DNA of 39,688 bases from Gemmatimonadota bacterium (lineage in GTDB: Bacteria > Gemmatimonadota > Gemmatimonadetes > Gemmatimonadales > Gemmatimonadaceae), in NCBI GenBank assembly GCA_016874035.1, contig VGVM01000021.1, positions 1-39,688 of the forward strand, given 5' to 3'. Positions 7,277 to 16,309 of this stretch are shown one piece after another. How positions within the stretch are numbered: the first letter of the stretch is position 1; every line of letters starts with the position of its first letter. The translations under genes were made by a program, and so were the position numbers. The notes below the pieces were generated by a model. The model was not told the origin of the DNA and searched no databases. It saw nothing but the letters and a program-made list of their open reading frames with translations.

Positions 7277-8719
7277 TCAGCCGAGCCCCGCGCGCTCGGA
7301 AATCATCTGATTCACCTTCTTGGGATCGGCCTTCCCACCCGACCGCTTCATCACCTGCCCGACCAGTACGCCCACGAGCTTCCGCTCGCCGGCCTTCAGT
7401 CGCGCCAGCTCGTCCGGATGGGCCGCGAAGACCTCGTCGACCCACCTCGCCAGCGCGTCGGCATCACCGACCTGGATCAGTCCATCCCGCTCCGCGATCG
7501 CCTTCGGTACCCCACCCTCGCGCCACATCGTCGCGAAGACCTGCTTCCCCGCCGTATTGCTGACCGTGCCCGCGGCAACCAGAGCGATGAGCGCGGCCAG
7601 GTTCGCGGCCGGCACGGGCACAGCGGCGCCCGGGTGCTCGTTACGGCGCGCCTGCACCTCGCCAAGGGTCCAGTTCGCCGCGGTGCGACCGTCGGCTCCG
7701 GCGCGGACAACCGCCTCGAAGTACTCGGCCAGCGCGCGATCGGTGGTCAGCGCGTCGGCATCGGGGGCCGGCACGCCGAGCGTGTTGGTGTAGCGCATGC
7801 GCCGCGCCGTCGGCGACTCCGGCATCGAGGCCCGCACCGCGGCGATGAATGCCGCGGTGAGGTCGATCGGCGGTAAGTCCGGATCCGGGAAGTACCGGTA
7901 GTCGTGGCTCTCTTCCTTCGACCGCGCAGGGCGCACTTCGTCGTTCGCCTGGTCGTAGAGCATCGTCTGCTGCACAACGGGCTCGCCGCGATCGTGCATC
8001 GCGCAGTGCCGCTTGAACTCAAGCGCGATCGCGCGCTCGGCGAACGCGAACGAGTTGAGGTTCTTGATTTCGGTACGCGTCCTGAACGCCGTCTCGCCGC
8101 GCAGCCGCGCGCTGACGTTCGCGTCAACGCGGAGGCTGCCTTCTTCCATCGAGCATTCGGACACGCCCGCAAACACCAGCGATTCGCGCAGCCACTTGAG
8201 GTAGGCGACCGCGTCTGCGCCGCTCCTAAGGTCGGGTTCGCTGACGATCTCAGCGAGCGGCACACCGGCGCGGTTCAGGTCGATCGCCGTCTTTCCCGGC
8301 ACCTTGTCGTGTACCGACTTCCCCGCATCCTCTTCCATATGGATGCGCGTAATGCCGACGCTCGCCCCGCTTGCCAGCGTCACACGCCCCCGGAGGGCCA
8401 ACGGCAGCTCGAACTGCGAGATCTGGTACCCCTTGGGGAGATCCGGATAGAAGTAATTCTTACGGGCGAACACTGACCGTTCCTGCACCTCACACCCAAG
8501 GGCCAGCGCCGCGCGGGTTGCGAGCAGCACGGCCTCCGGGTTCGGCACCGGGAGCGCTCCCGGCATGCCGAGGCAGACCGGACACGTATGCGCGTTCGGA
8601 GCCGCGCCGAATGCGGTCGAGCAGCGGCAGAACAACTTCGTTCGCGTGCTGAGCTGGACATGCACCTCGAGCCCGATGACGAGCTCGTACCGTTCGGTGA
8701 CCGCGCCGGTGCCCGTCAT
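7277..8719 (-). CDS. gatB: Asp-tRNA(Asn)/Glu-tRNA(Gln) amidotransferase subunit B
   Basis: A 480-residue GatB, the kinase-like subunit that activates misacylated Glu-tRNA(Gln) or Asp-tRNA(Asn) for amidation. The signature YELVIGLEVHVQL is at the N-terminus, followed by the zinc-knuckle-like LFCRCS and HTCPVCLGMPGALP. Further family blocks are HMEEDAGKS, DLNRAGVPLAEIVSEPD and YRYFPDPDLPP. The C-terminus carries the tRNA-binding YqeY-like tail (about 410-480). The ATG overlaps the gatA stop (ATGA). Its presence with gatC and gatA shows that this organism makes Gln-tRNA and/or Asn-tRNA by the indirect route; which tRNA is used cannot be told here. Confidence 0.97.
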   Translation of the reverse strand: MTGTGAVTERYELVIGLEVHVQLSTRTKLFCRCSTAFGAAPNAHTCPVCLGMPGALPVPNPEAVLLATRAALALGCEVQERSVFARKNYFYPDLPKGYQISQFELPLALRGRVTLASGASVGITRIHMEEDAGKSVHDKVPGKTAIDLNRAGVPLAEIVSEPDLRSGADAVAYLKWLRESLVFAGVSECSMEEGSLRVDANVSARLRGETAFRTRTEIKNLNSFAFAERAIALEFKRHCAMHDRGEPVVQQTMLYDQANDEVRPARSKEESHDYRYFPDPDLPPIDLTAAFIAAVRASMPESPTARRMRYTNTLGVPAPDADALTTDRALAEYFEAVVRAGADGRTAANWTLGEVQARRNEHPGAAVPVPAANLAALIALVAAGTVSNTAGKQVFATMWREGGVPKAIAERDGLIQVGDADALARWVDEVFAAHPDELARLKAGERKLVGVLVGQVMKRSGGKADPKKVNQMISERAGLG

Positions 8720-10182
8720 CCGGTGTGCGCCTCGCCGCCCAATTCGGCCTCCAGGGCGTACGCCACGCGGAACATCGCGCGTTCAGCGAAGCGCGGCGCG
8801 ATGATCTGCGCGCCGACGGGCAATCCGCTGATTCGGCCGGTCGGCACCGACATCGCCGGGAGCTCAGCCAGGTTCGCCGTGACCGTGAACACATCGGTCA
8901 TGTACATCTCGTACGGGTCGCTTATGGCGCCGAACTTGAAGGCCGGTGTCGGCGTCGTAGGCGTCAGCAACGCATGCACGCCGCTCGCGAACACCGATGC
9001 GAAGTCCGCACGAATCCGGTCACGAACCGCCATCGCCCGTCGGTAGTAGGCGTCGTAGTACCCGGCACTGAGGACGTAGGTGCCTAGCAGGATGCGCCGC
9101 GTCACCTCGGGGCCGAAGCCTTCGGAACGCGTGGCTTCGTACATCGCGCGCAGCGGATCCCGGGCCGACGCCTCCTTGACTCGCCTGCCGAACCGCACGC
9201 CGTCGTAGCGCGACAGGTTCGCGGATGCCTCGGCCGGCGCGATCACGTAGTACGCCGGCACCGCCAGCGCCGTGTGCGGGAGCGAGACTTGGCGAATCTC
9301 CGCGCCCCTCGCGCGCGCGGCAACGGACGCACGCATGACACGATCGCGCACGGCGGGGTCCAGCGAGTCCGGGAAGTACTCGGCCGGGAGCCCGAGCACG
9401 ACGCCATCGAGCCGCCCCGGTTCCTGTTGCACCGTTTCCGGCTCAACCGCTGCCGACGTTGCATCGTGCTCGGCGTCCGGTCCCGACACGACGTCGAACA
9501 CGCGCGCAGCATCGTCCACCGCACGCCCGAACACGCCGATGTTGTCGAGCGATGAGGCGAAGGCGACCAACCCGTAACGACTGATGCGCCCGTACGACGG
9601 CTTGACACCGACGATGCCGCAGAACGCCGCGGGCTGGCGCACGGACCCGCCGGTCTCGGAGCCCAGCGCCACTTGGCAGATCCCGGCGGCAACCGCTGCC
9701 GCCGAACCGCCGGAACTTCCGCCGGGCACTCGGTCGCGATCATGCGGGTTCCGCGCGGGTCCGAACGCACTGTGCTCGGTACTCGAGCCCATGGCGAACT
9801 CATCGAGCGTAGTCTTCCCGATGATCGTCGCGCCGGCCGCGCGAAGCTTGCCGACCACAGTGGCCTCGAACGGGCTCACGTGATCCTCAAGAATCCGTGA
9901 CCCGCAGGTCGTGCGCAGCCGGAGGGTAGCGATGTTGTCCTTTAGCGCGATCGGCACACCGGCGAGTGCGCGCGCCGCGCTGCCTCCCGAAGACGCCGCC
10001 ACTGCGGATTGGACGTCGTCATCAACAGAGACGAAGGCGTTGAGCGGCGCATCGCCGGCGGTGCCTGAATCGGATGCGCGAATGCGCGCGATGCTCTCGG
10101 TCGCAACATCCAGCGCCGACGCCGCGCCGGATTGCACTGCGTCCACCAGCGCGCCAACACTTCCGTCGAGCCGGCTGCTCAC
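8716..10182 (-). CDS. gatA: Asp-tRNA(Asn)/Glu-tRNA(Gln) amidotransferase subunit A
   Basis: A 488-residue amidase-signature enzyme, the glutaminase subunit of GatCAB. The catalytic Lys / cis-Ser / Ser triad is visible: K81 in GVPIALKDNI, S156 in VPGGSSGGSAAAVAAG, and S180 in SETGGSVRQPAAFCG. The spacing equals that of characterised GatA enzymes (offset of two residues from K79/S154/S178). The start is GTG, overlapping the gatC stop (GTGA). The downstream gatB overlaps by 4 bp. The order gatC-gatA-gatB with coupled translation fits equal production of the three subunits. Confidence 0.97.
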   Translation of the reverse strand: MSSRLDGSVGALVDAVQSGAASALDVATESIARIRASDSGTAGDAPLNAFVSVDDDVQSAVAASSGGSAARALAGVPIALKDNIATLRLRTTCGSRILEDHVSPFEATVVGKLRAAGATIIGKTTLDEFAMGSSTEHSAFGPARNPHDRDRVPGGSSGGSAAAVAAGICQVALGSETGGSVRQPAAFCGIVGVKPSYGRISRYGLVAFASSLDNIGVFGRAVDDAARVFDVVSGPDAEHDATSAAVEPETVQQEPGRLDGVVLGLPAEYFPDSLDPAVRDRVMRASVAARARGAEIRQVSLPHTALAVPAYYVIAPAEASANLSRYDGVRFGRRVKEASARDPLRAMYEATRSEGFGPEVTRRILLGTYVLSAGYYDAYYRRAMAVRDRIRADFASVFASGVHALLTPTTPTPAFKFGAISDPYEMYMTDVFTVTANLAELPAMSVPTGRISGLPVGAQIIAPRFAERAMFRVAYALEAELGGEAHTG

Positions 10183-10457
10183 GAGGAGCCCAGTCCTTCG
10201 ACCCTTGGTACGACGAAATACGGATCCTGTGGCTCACGCGGCGGTGCGGGTTCAGGCGGAGACTCCGGGATCGTCTCAAACACGAGCGGCGCGACCGCGG
10301 GAGCCGCCTGTGCCTCGGTGAGTTCAACGCCCTGGAGACCACGCATGTGCCCGAGGATGCCTTCGAGTTCGCCGACCAGGGCGTCCACGCGGTCGTCCGC
10401 GACGCGAATGCGTGCGAGCGCCGCGACCCGCTTCACATCTTCGCGCGTCACCGCCAT
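10179..10457 (-). CDS. gatC: Asp-tRNA(Asn)/Glu-tRNA(Gln) amidotransferase subunit C
   Basis: A 92-residue GatC, the belt-like subunit that holds GatA and GatB together. The N-terminal helix pair (VTREDVKRVAALARIRV and VGELEGILGHMRGLQGVE) is typical, followed by a Pro-rich tail ending DPYFVVPRVEG. The ATG at 10455-10457 shares one base with the stop of the helicase gene (TGATG), so it is probably translated by re-initiation. An in-frame TTG one codon earlier is a less likely start. Confidence 0.94.
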   Translation of the reverse strand: MAVTREDVKRVAALARIRVADDRVDALVGELEGILGHMRGLQGVELTEAQAAPAVAPLVFETIPESPPEPAPPREPQDPYFVVPRVEGLGSS

Positions 10458-12742
10458 CAATCGTCGCCCCGCTGGAGATTCGCGAACCTCGCGACGAGCT
10501 TCTTGCGCCCGACCGCCTCATCGTCGAAGGTCACCGTCACCTTGGCGTCCCGGCCGCTGCCGCTGACTTCGTTGATCACGCCGCTGCCGAACCCGGAATG
10601 CTTGACCCGAGCGCCGACCCGAAGCTCCGCGCTGTCCTGCGACTCGTCTTCGATCTCGACCGCATGTTCCCGCCTCGGGTTCGGCCGCCACCGTGGGGTA
10701 TCGGAAGCCGGGGACGGATCCCAGTCACCGAAGTCGTCGTCGCGCCCAGGCCGTCCCCCGCCCCACGCACCCGCTCCGAATCCGAGGCCGATGCCACTCG
10801 ACGCCGAGCGAAGGCGCGCGGTCTGGCGCACCGCGAGATGCTCCTCCGCCTCGCGGGTGATGAAGCTGGAGAGCTTCGAGGCCATCAGCTCACCGTTTCG
10901 CCTGCGCGACCGCGCCCAGGTCAGGATCAGCGTCTGCTCCGCACGCGTGATCCCCACGTAGAACAGCCGGCGTTCCTCCTCGAGTTGTTCGGGGTTGTCG
11001 AACGCGCGACCCAGCGGGAACAGTCCATCCTCCATCCCGGCGATCACGACCATCGGGTACTCCAGTCCCTTGGCGGTGTGGATCGTCATGATCGTCACGG
11101 CGTCGCCGTCGGCCGACAACTGGTCGGCGGCCGCCACGAGCGTCGCCTTCTGGAGGAAGTGATCGAGCGGACGAAGGCCGACTTCGCCGCCATCGTCCAC
11201 CACGACATCGGTCGCGCCGCGGATCATCTCCTCGAGGTTCTCGAGCCGCTCGGCGCCATCCGGCTCGGCGCGGACCGCCTCGGCCATGCCGCTCGCCGAC
11301 ACCACTTCGGCGATCACGCGATCCACGGTCGCGTCGGAGGCCAGCTCGCGCAAGCGTCCGATCAGCGCGACGAACTCCGCCAGTGCCTTCCGGGTGGCGG
11401 GTCGCGCACCCGCGAGCACGGCGTCGTCCACGGCCGCGTCGAGCAGCGGCTTGTTCGCCTCGCGCGCACCGGCGAGCAGCATCTCAACCGTCGCGTCGCC
11501 CACGCCGCGCCGTGGCGCGCCGATCGCGCGGACAAATGCCTCGGCATCGGACGGATTCGCAATCAGGCGCAACCACGCCAGCACGTCCTTCACCTCGCGC
11601 CGATCGTAGAATCGCGTCGCGCCGATCAGCCGGTACGGGATCCCGTGGCGCCGGAACGCCTCCTCGAACGGCCGCGACTGCGCGTTGGTGCGGTACAGCA
11701 CGGCCACGTCGTTCAACTGTACCTCACCGCGGCCGCGCCGCGACGTGATCTCCTGCACCACGACTTCGGTCTCGTCGCGATCATCGAGCGCGCCGACCAG
11801 CGCCACCCGCTCACCAGCCGGCCGCGTGGCGCGCAGCGTCTTGCCGAGCCGATCGCGGTTCCGGCGGATCACCGCATTCGCAAGGTGCAGCACCTCGGGG
11901 ACCGAGCGATAGTTCTCCTCGAGCCGCACCGTGAGCGCGGACGGAAAGTCGCGGGTGAAATCGAGGATGTTCCGGATATCCGCGCCCCGCCAGCCGTAGA
12001 TCGCCTGGTCGTCGTCACCGACGGCACAGACATTCCCGGTGGGCGACGCCAGCAGCCGAATCAGTTCGTACTGCGTGCGGTTCGTGTCCTGGTACTCGTC
12101 CACCAGCAGGTGGCTGAAGCGCCGCTGATATCGCTCGCGCACGTCGGCGTTTGCCCGCAGCAGCGCCACCGGAAGCCAGAGCAGGTCATCGAACGTCACG
12201 GCGTTCGACGCCGCGAAGGCCGCGTCCCAGTCGTTGTAGATCGGGCCGACGGCCTTTTGCAGCGGCGTCAGCGCGAGCGACGCGTACTCGGACGGCGTCG
12301 TCATCGCATTCCGCGCGCGCGACACCTCGGAGAGGATGAGCCGGGGCGTGTACACCTTGGACGACACGCGATGCCGCTCCATCAGGCGCTTCACCACGGC
12401 GGTGGTGTCATCCTCGTCGTAGATCGTGAACTCCGGCGTCCGGCGCGCGAGCGCCGCGTTGGCCCGGAGTATGCGCGCGCAGATCGCGTGAAACGTGCCG
12501 ATCCACATGCCCCGCGGGTCTGCGCCGAGCGACGCGGCCACGCGTGCGCGCATCTCGCCGGCGGCCTTGTTCGTAAACGTGACCGCGAGGACCTGGTCCG
12601 CGCGGACTCCGCCGCGTTCGATCAGGCGGGCGATCCGCGCCGTCAGCACCCGTGTCTTGCCGGACCCCGCGCCAGCGAGCACGAGCAGCGGGCCGGTGCC
12701 GTGCTCCACCGCCTCACGTTGGGCGGGGTTGAGCGTCGTCAT
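10457..12742 (-). CDS. pcrA: UvrD/PcrA-type 3'-5' DNA helicase
   Basis: A 761-residue superfamily 1A helicase. Motifs in order are: Q motif LNPAQREAV; Walker A AGAGSGKT (residues 23-30); VTFTNKAAGEMRARV; DEYQDTNRTQ (Walker B); GDDDQAIYGWRGADI; the RLEENYRS motif; TIHTAKGLEYPMV; and VGITRAEQ. The C-terminus carries the Tudor-like RNA-polymerase-binding domain typical of PcrA/UvrD (VGARVKHSGFGSGVINEV). It probably acts in nucleotide-excision and mismatch repair and in removing stalled polymerase. I chose the ATG at 12740-12742, which overlaps the kinase stop (ATGA). The frame is open further upstream, but those residues only mirror the kinase gene. Confidence 0.94.
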   Translation of the reverse strand: MTTLNPAQREAVEHGTGPLLVLAGAGSGKTRVLTARIARLIERGGVRADQVLAVTFTNKAAGEMRARVAASLGADPRGMWIGTFHAICARILRANAALARRTPEFTIYDEDDTTAVVKRLMERHRVSSKVYTPRLILSEVSRARNAMTTPSEYASLALTPLQKAVGPIYNDWDAAFAASNAVTFDDLLWLPVALLRANADVRERYQRRFSHLLVDEYQDTNRTQYELIRLLASPTGNVCAVGDDDQAIYGWRGADIRNILDFTRDFPSALTVRLEENYRSVPEVLHLANAVIRRNRDRLGKTLRATRPAGERVALVGALDDRDETEVVVQEITSRRGRGEVQLNDVAVLYRTNAQSRPFEEAFRRHGIPYRLIGATRFYDRREVKDVLAWLRLIANPSDAEAFVRAIGAPRRGVGDATVEMLLAGAREANKPLLDAAVDDAVLAGARPATRKALAEFVALIGRLRELASDATVDRVIAEVVSASGMAEAVRAEPDGAERLENLEEMIRGATDVVVDDGGEVGLRPLDHFLQKATLVAAADQLSADGDAVTIMTIHTAKGLEYPMVVIAGMEDGLFPLGRAFDNPEQLEEERRLFYVGITRAEQTLILTWARSRRRNGELMASKLSSFITREAEEHLAVRQTARLRSASSGIGLGFGAGAWGGGRPGRDDDFGDWDPSPASDTPRWRPNPRREHAVEIEDESQDSAELRVGARVKHSGFGSGVINEVSGSGRDAKVTVTFDDEAVGRKKLVARFANLQRGDD

Positions 12743-13899
12743 CCGGGCAAAATAAGCTCGAACACGGCGCCCTTCTCGCTTGGCGCGAGCGCGAGGCGCC
12801 CGCCGTGCGACTCGGTCACGATCCTGCGCGCCAAGGGCAACCCGATCCCCCACCCGCGCTCCTTGGTCGAGAACCCGGCGGCGAATATCCGCTTGCGCAG
12901 GTCCTTGGGAATACCCGGCCCATTGTCCGCGATACGGATCATCGCGCCGCTCCCGGCCGCAGGGGCCACGGTCAGCTCGATCTGCCCGCCGCCGGCCGCC
13001 AAGGCATCCACCGCGTTCTTTACCAGCGACTCGATCGCCCACTCGAGCAGCACCCGGTCGCCCGGTACCGGCAGCGCGGTCTCCGGCCTGTTGACGCGGA
13101 TCGTGATCGCATTCGCCAGCGATGGCAGCCGCGCGCGGTAGTAGGCTGCGACCTGGTCCACGACGTCTGCGACATCGATCGCATCACGCTTCGCCGGCCG
13201 GCCAATGCGCTCGAACCTGTGCGCCACCCGTTCGAGGCGCTCGACGTCGCCCGCGATGTGCGGCACCGCGGTCTGGACCGTCTCGGCGGACGGGGCTTCA
13301 TTGAGCAGTTCCACCCAACCATGCAGGCTCGAGAGCGGTGTGCCCAGCTGATGCGCCGCTTCACGCGCCATCCCCGCCCAGACGCGCTCGCGTTCCGCGC
13401 GGCTCCGGACGCGGAGTGCCGCCGCCCCCGCGATAATCAGCGTGACCACCAGGGCAACCTGCAGCAGCGGGATCACCTGCAGCCCGCGCACCAGCGGCGT
13501 CTCGCCGAAGTGCACGAGCTGGAAGGTGGAGTCCCCGACGGGTGCGTTGTCTCGGTCCAATGTCGCCACATACGCGGCGACGCGCGGGTCGCCGACACCA
13601 TCGTGTTCGAACGGGAGGTTCGAAGCCGCCGTCGGCCGCCCCGCGGAATCCGTGACGATGATCGGAACGCCGAGGTCCTGTAGCGCGCCCAGGACGTCGA
13701 GGAGGACGTCCGCATCGGCCGGTGCGGGGCCGGCGCGGTCGGGCCGGCTCGCGGCCTGGTACACGCGCGAGAACACCTGGGCCGTGACGCGCGCCTCGCG
13801 ACTCAGCTCCGCGACCACGCGCTGGGTGTACCAGACGTACGAACCGAGGAGCGCGAGGAGCGCGGCGGCGACGAGTACGACGGGAGCGCTCCGCCGCAT
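12739..13899 (-). CDS. Membrane sensor histidine kinase
   Basis: A 386-residue kinase. The N-terminal transmembrane helix (about 5-25) and a second one (about 140-163) enclose a sensory domain of about 115 residues, probably periplasmic and of no recognised type. The H-box is EAAHQLGTPLSSLHGW with H183 as phospho-acceptor. The ATPase has an N-box around N295 (SLVKNAVDAL), G1 box DNGPG (325-329), the segment FSTKERGWGIGL and G2 around 349-353. There is no HAMP domain and no adjacent response regulator on this strand. It is followed by pcrA with a 4-bp overlap and starts 8 nt after serS, an odd place for a sensor. The signal is unknown. Confidence 0.9.
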   Translation of the reverse strand: MRRSAPVVLVAAALLALLGSYVWYTQRVVAELSREARVTAQVFSRVYQAASRPDRAGPAPADADVLLDVLGALQDLGVPIIVTDSAGRPTAASNLPFEHDGVGDPRVAAYVATLDRDNAPVGDSTFQLVHFGETPLVRGLQVIPLLQVALVVTLIIAGAAALRVRSRAERERVWAGMAREAAHQLGTPLSSLHGWVELLNEAPSAETVQTAVPHIAGDVERLERVAHRFERIGRPAKRDAIDVADVVDQVAAYYRARLPSLANAITIRVNRPETALPVPGDRVLLEWAIESLVKNAVDALAAGGGQIELTVAPAAGSGAMIRIADNGPGIPKDLRKRIFAAGFSTKERGWGIGLPLARRIVTESHGGRLALAPSEKGAVFELILPG

Positions 13900-13907
13900 G
13901 CTCGCCC

Positions 13908-15194
13908 CTATCCCGCTGACGCGGCGATGCGATCAGCGCCGAGGTACGATGCGAGCGCCGCCGGGACCTTCACGGAGCCGTCGGGCTGCTGGTGGTGTTC
14001 GAGGATTCCTGCGACGATACGCGGGAGTGCCAGGCCGGAGCCGTTCAACGTGTGCACGAACCGAGGCTTCTCTCCACTCGCCGGACGATACCGGATATTG
14101 GCGCGCCGCGCCTGGAAGTCCGTGAAGTTCGAGCACGACGACACCTCGAGCCATTTCCCCACACCCGGAGCGAAGACTTCGAGATCGTAGGTCTTGGCGC
14201 TGGAGAACCCGGTGTCACCGGCGGCCAGCAGCAGGACGCGGTACGGCAGGTCCAGCAGCTTCAACACGCGCTCGGCGTGCCCCGTCAGGAGCTCGTGCTG
14301 GGCAGCGGAGTCTTCCGGCGCGCACCACCGGACGAGTTCCACCTTGTCGAACTGGTGCACGCGGAGCAATCCACGCGTGTCCTTACCGGCGGAACCCGCT
14401 TCGCGTCGGAAGCACGCGGAATAGGCCGTCATCGCCATCGGCAGCCGCGCGCCGTCGAGGATCTCGTCGCGGAGCAGGTTGGTGACTGGTACCTCAGCGG
14501 TCGGGATCGCAAAAAGCGCATCGTCCCGGAGGGCGTACATGTCCTCCTCGAACTTGGGGAGCTGCCCCGTCCCGGTCATGGACTCGCGGTTCACGAAGAG
14601 CGGAACCCATGCCTCCTCGTAGCCGTGCTCCTTCGTGTGCAGGTCGAGCATCATCGAGACCAGCGCGCGCTGGAGCCGGGCGCCGACGCCGCGGTACACG
14701 ATGAACCCCGAGCCGGAGATCTTCGCACCGCGCTCGAGGTCGAGCATGCCCGCGGCTGCGCCGACTTCCCAGTGTGGCTTTACCGAGTTGGCTGCCCGCG
14801 GCGTGCCCCAGGATCGCACCACCGTGTTCGCCGTTTCATCGCCCTCCGGGACATCCGCGAGCGTGATGTTCGGGAGGCCGACCAGGATCTCATCGAGTTC
14901 CGACTGGGCCGCCACCTGACGCGCCTCGAGTTGGGCAATCTCTTCCCCGATCGCCCGCCCCTTTGCGAGGAGGTCGTCCGTCGGCTCCCCGGCCTTCTTT
15001 CGCTTGGCGACCTCCTGGCTGGTCGCGTTGCGGGCAGCCTTCTTCTCTTCGGTCGCCTGGATCGCCGCCCGACGCTCACCTTCCAGCGCCACGGCGCGCT
15101 CGACCAGCGGGCCAAGCGAATCCCACTTGCCGCGCCGCCGCATGCCTTCACGCAGCGAATCCGGCGCCTCACGGACTACACGGATGTCATGCAT
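13908..15194 (-). CDS. serS: Serine--tRNA ligase
   Basis: A 428-residue class II seryl-tRNA synthetase. Residues 1 to about 110 form the tRNA-binding antiparallel coiled coil (including EGERRAAIQATEEKKAARNA and IAQLEARQVAAQSELDEI). The catalytic domain shows the TAEVPVTNL block, motif 2 (FRREAGSAGKDTRGLLRVHQ) and motif 3 (LNGSGLALPRIVAGILE, near the end). The length is normal. The start is ATG. It is the second gene of the array headed by the promoter at 15812-15840. No T-box or other leader element is seen in the 17-nt gap before it. Confidence 0.97.
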   Translation of the reverse strand: MHDIRVVREAPDSLREGMRRRGKWDSLGPLVERAVALEGERRAAIQATEEKKAARNATSQEVAKRKKAGEPTDDLLAKGRAIGEEIAQLEARQVAAQSELDEILVGLPNITLADVPEGDETANTVVRSWGTPRAANSVKPHWEVGAAAGMLDLERGAKISGSGFIVYRGVGARLQRALVSMMLDLHTKEHGYEEAWVPLFVNRESMTGTGQLPKFEEDMYALRDDALFAIPTAEVPVTNLLRDEILDGARLPMAMTAYSACFRREAGSAGKDTRGLLRVHQFDKVELVRWCAPEDSAAQHELLTGHAERVLKLLDLPYRVLLLAAGDTGFSSAKTYDLEVFAPGVGKWLEVSSCSNFTDFQARRANIRYRPASGEKPRFVHTLNGSGLALPRIVAGILEHHQQPDGSVKVPAALASYLGADRIAASAG

Positions 15195-15211
15195 GGCGGG
15201 GTTCCTGCGCC

Positions 15212-15796
15212 CTAGAACTTCGGCGTGCCGGGCGAGAGCGAGCGGAGACCGCAGTTGAGGTTGATCAACGTGCGCCCATACAGCTGCCGGCTCGAAAGAA
15301 CCACCGAATCAATCACGATCTTCGCGAACGTGTAGGGCGCGATCGAGAACCCGCAGATGCTCTGTTGCGATTGGACCACCACCACCTGCCCCGGCGTGAC
15401 GACCATCATCGAGTCAAGCGCGTAGCCCGATTTCGGCGCCTCGGTGGTGTTCTCATACGTGGACGACTGCCGCTGGAGCCCAATCTGCCTCGCGCCGCTG
15501 ATCGGCGTGCCGACTGTCGCAAGCGGCATCAGCACCGGCAGCCCAGCCTTGTTAATGTCGAACGCAATGTCGAAGTCGAATGAGCCATCAATGCGCGTGA
15601 TGCCCTTGTTGAGCAGGTTCAGCGCAGCAGGCGCATTCGTTGCCGTGCCGGAGATCGCGAACGCGGAAAACGACTGGCTCACGTTCGGCTGGTCGGCGCG
15701 CGGCGCAAAGGGATCGTCGCCGCAACCGCCCAGAGCCAACAGCCCCGCTGCCGCGGACACGAAAACCACCCCGAAAATCGGCCGATTCTTACGCAT
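15212..15796 (-). CDS. Predicted lipoprotein of unknown function
   Basis: A 194-residue exported protein with no recognised domain. The N-terminus is MRKNRPIF, a hydrophobic stretch and the lipobox ALGGC (Cys25), followed by GDDPFAPRADQP. The mature part is rich in small and beta-forming residues, and its last 50 residues include two cysteines (QQSICGF and NLNCGL) that might form a disulfide. I chose the ATG at 15794-15796; an earlier in-frame start at 15850 would precede the predicted promoter and add 18 unrelated residues. The ribosome-binding site is poor, and the predicted 5' leader is only about 9 nt. It is the first gene before serS. Confidence 0.75.
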   Translation of the reverse strand: MRKNRPIFGVVFVSAAAGLLALGGCGDDPFAPRADQPNVSQSFSAFAISGTATNAPAALNLLNKGITRIDGSFDFDIAFDINKAGLPVLMPLATVGTPISGARQIGLQRQSSTYENTTEAPKSGYALDSMMVVTPGQVVVVQSQQSICGFSIAPYTFAKIVIDSVVLSSRQLYGRTLINLNCGLRSLSPGTPKF

Positions 15797-15811
15797 AATG
15801 TTGAGTGGCGT

Positions 15812-15840
15812 AGGATACCCGCCGCGTGAGCCAAGTTCAA
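15812..15840 (-). promoter_or_regulatory. Promoter of the lipoprotein-serS-kinase-pcrA-gatCAB-murA-pgeF array
   Basis: Reading the minus strand, TTGAAC (15835-15840) and TATCCT (15812-15817) are separated by 17 bp. The predicted start is about 15805, leaving a leader of about 9 nt before the lipoprotein ATG. It is back to back with the plus-strand promoter at 15854, only 13 bp away between their -35 boxes. Confidence 0.65.
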
Positions 15841-15853
15841 GCGAATCCATAGC

Positions 15854-15881
15854 TTGACTTCACTCGGAGGGTGCGTACACT
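15854..15881 (+). promoter_or_regulatory. Promoter of the Roadblock-CheY-manC operon
   Basis: TTGACT (15854-15859) and TACACT (15876-15881) are separated by 16 bp. The predicted start is near 15888, about 18 nt before the Roadblock ATG, whose ribosome-binding site is CGGAG at 15896-15900. The close divergent arrangement with the promoter at 15812-15840 would allow shared control from the 15841-15853 segment, though no operator is evident there. Confidence 0.6.
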
Positions 15882-15905
15882 TCGGCAACTTCTGCCGGAG
15901 TTCGC

Positions 15906-16259
15906 ATGCCAACGATTCGCGACCTCGCGGGCGCCATTCGACAGCGTGAAGGCGTTGAGGCCGCGGTCGTGCTTGGACGCGACGGGCTGCTCATTGACAG
16001 CCAGACCAGCGACACCGTGGACGCCGAGCACATCGCCGCCCATGTGCCGTCCATCATCCAGTTCGCCGACGAGTTCGGCAACGCGGCGCAGCGCGGGACG
16101 CTGCAGACGGCGATCCTGGAAATGGAGCGCGGACTCGCGGTCGTGTGCGCGCTGTCGTCGGATGCAGTGCTCCTCGTGCTCGTACAGCCGTCCGCAAACC
16201 TCGGCCAGTTGTTGTACGAGATTCGGCGCAACCGCGCGAACATCGCGGCGCTGGTGTAA
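15906..16259 (+). CDS. Roadblock/LC7 domain protein (MglB-like)
   Basis: A 117-residue single-domain protein resembling the Roadblock/LC7 fold: a first helix (IRDLAGAIRQREGVEAAVV), a GRDGLLIDSQ hairpin, the central helix HVPSIIQFADEFGNAA, the strand block LQTAILEMERGLAVVCALS, and the final helix LGQLLYEIRRNRANI. In bacteria such proteins, for example MglB, dimerise and act as regulators of small Ras-like GTPases that control polarity and motility. No GTPase gene is found in this window, so the partner is unknown or encoded elsewhere. It leads a plus-strand operon with a CheY-like receiver and sugar-nucleotide genes. Confidence 0.85.
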   Translation: MPTIRDLAGAIRQREGVEAAVVLGRDGLLIDSQTSDTVDAEHIAAHVPSIIQFADEFGNAAQRGTLQTAILEMERGLAVVCALSSDAVLLVLVQPSANLGQLLYEIRRNRANIAALV

Positions 16260-16309
16260 CTCCCGCCGGCCTGTCGCTTTCGCTCACGAATCACCCGCGA
16301 ACCGCCACC

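Noticed and set aside
10412-13141. A 909-codon open frame on the plus strand opposite pcrA and the kinase.
   Set aside because: It is antisense to well-supported genes, is rich in Arg, His and Pro and has no family signature. In very GC-rich DNA the complementary frame of a real gene often stays open.
16145-16309. An upstream extension of the CheY-like receiver to 16145.
   Set aside because: It lies inside the Roadblock gene in another frame, and the receiver's conserved part starts at 16310.
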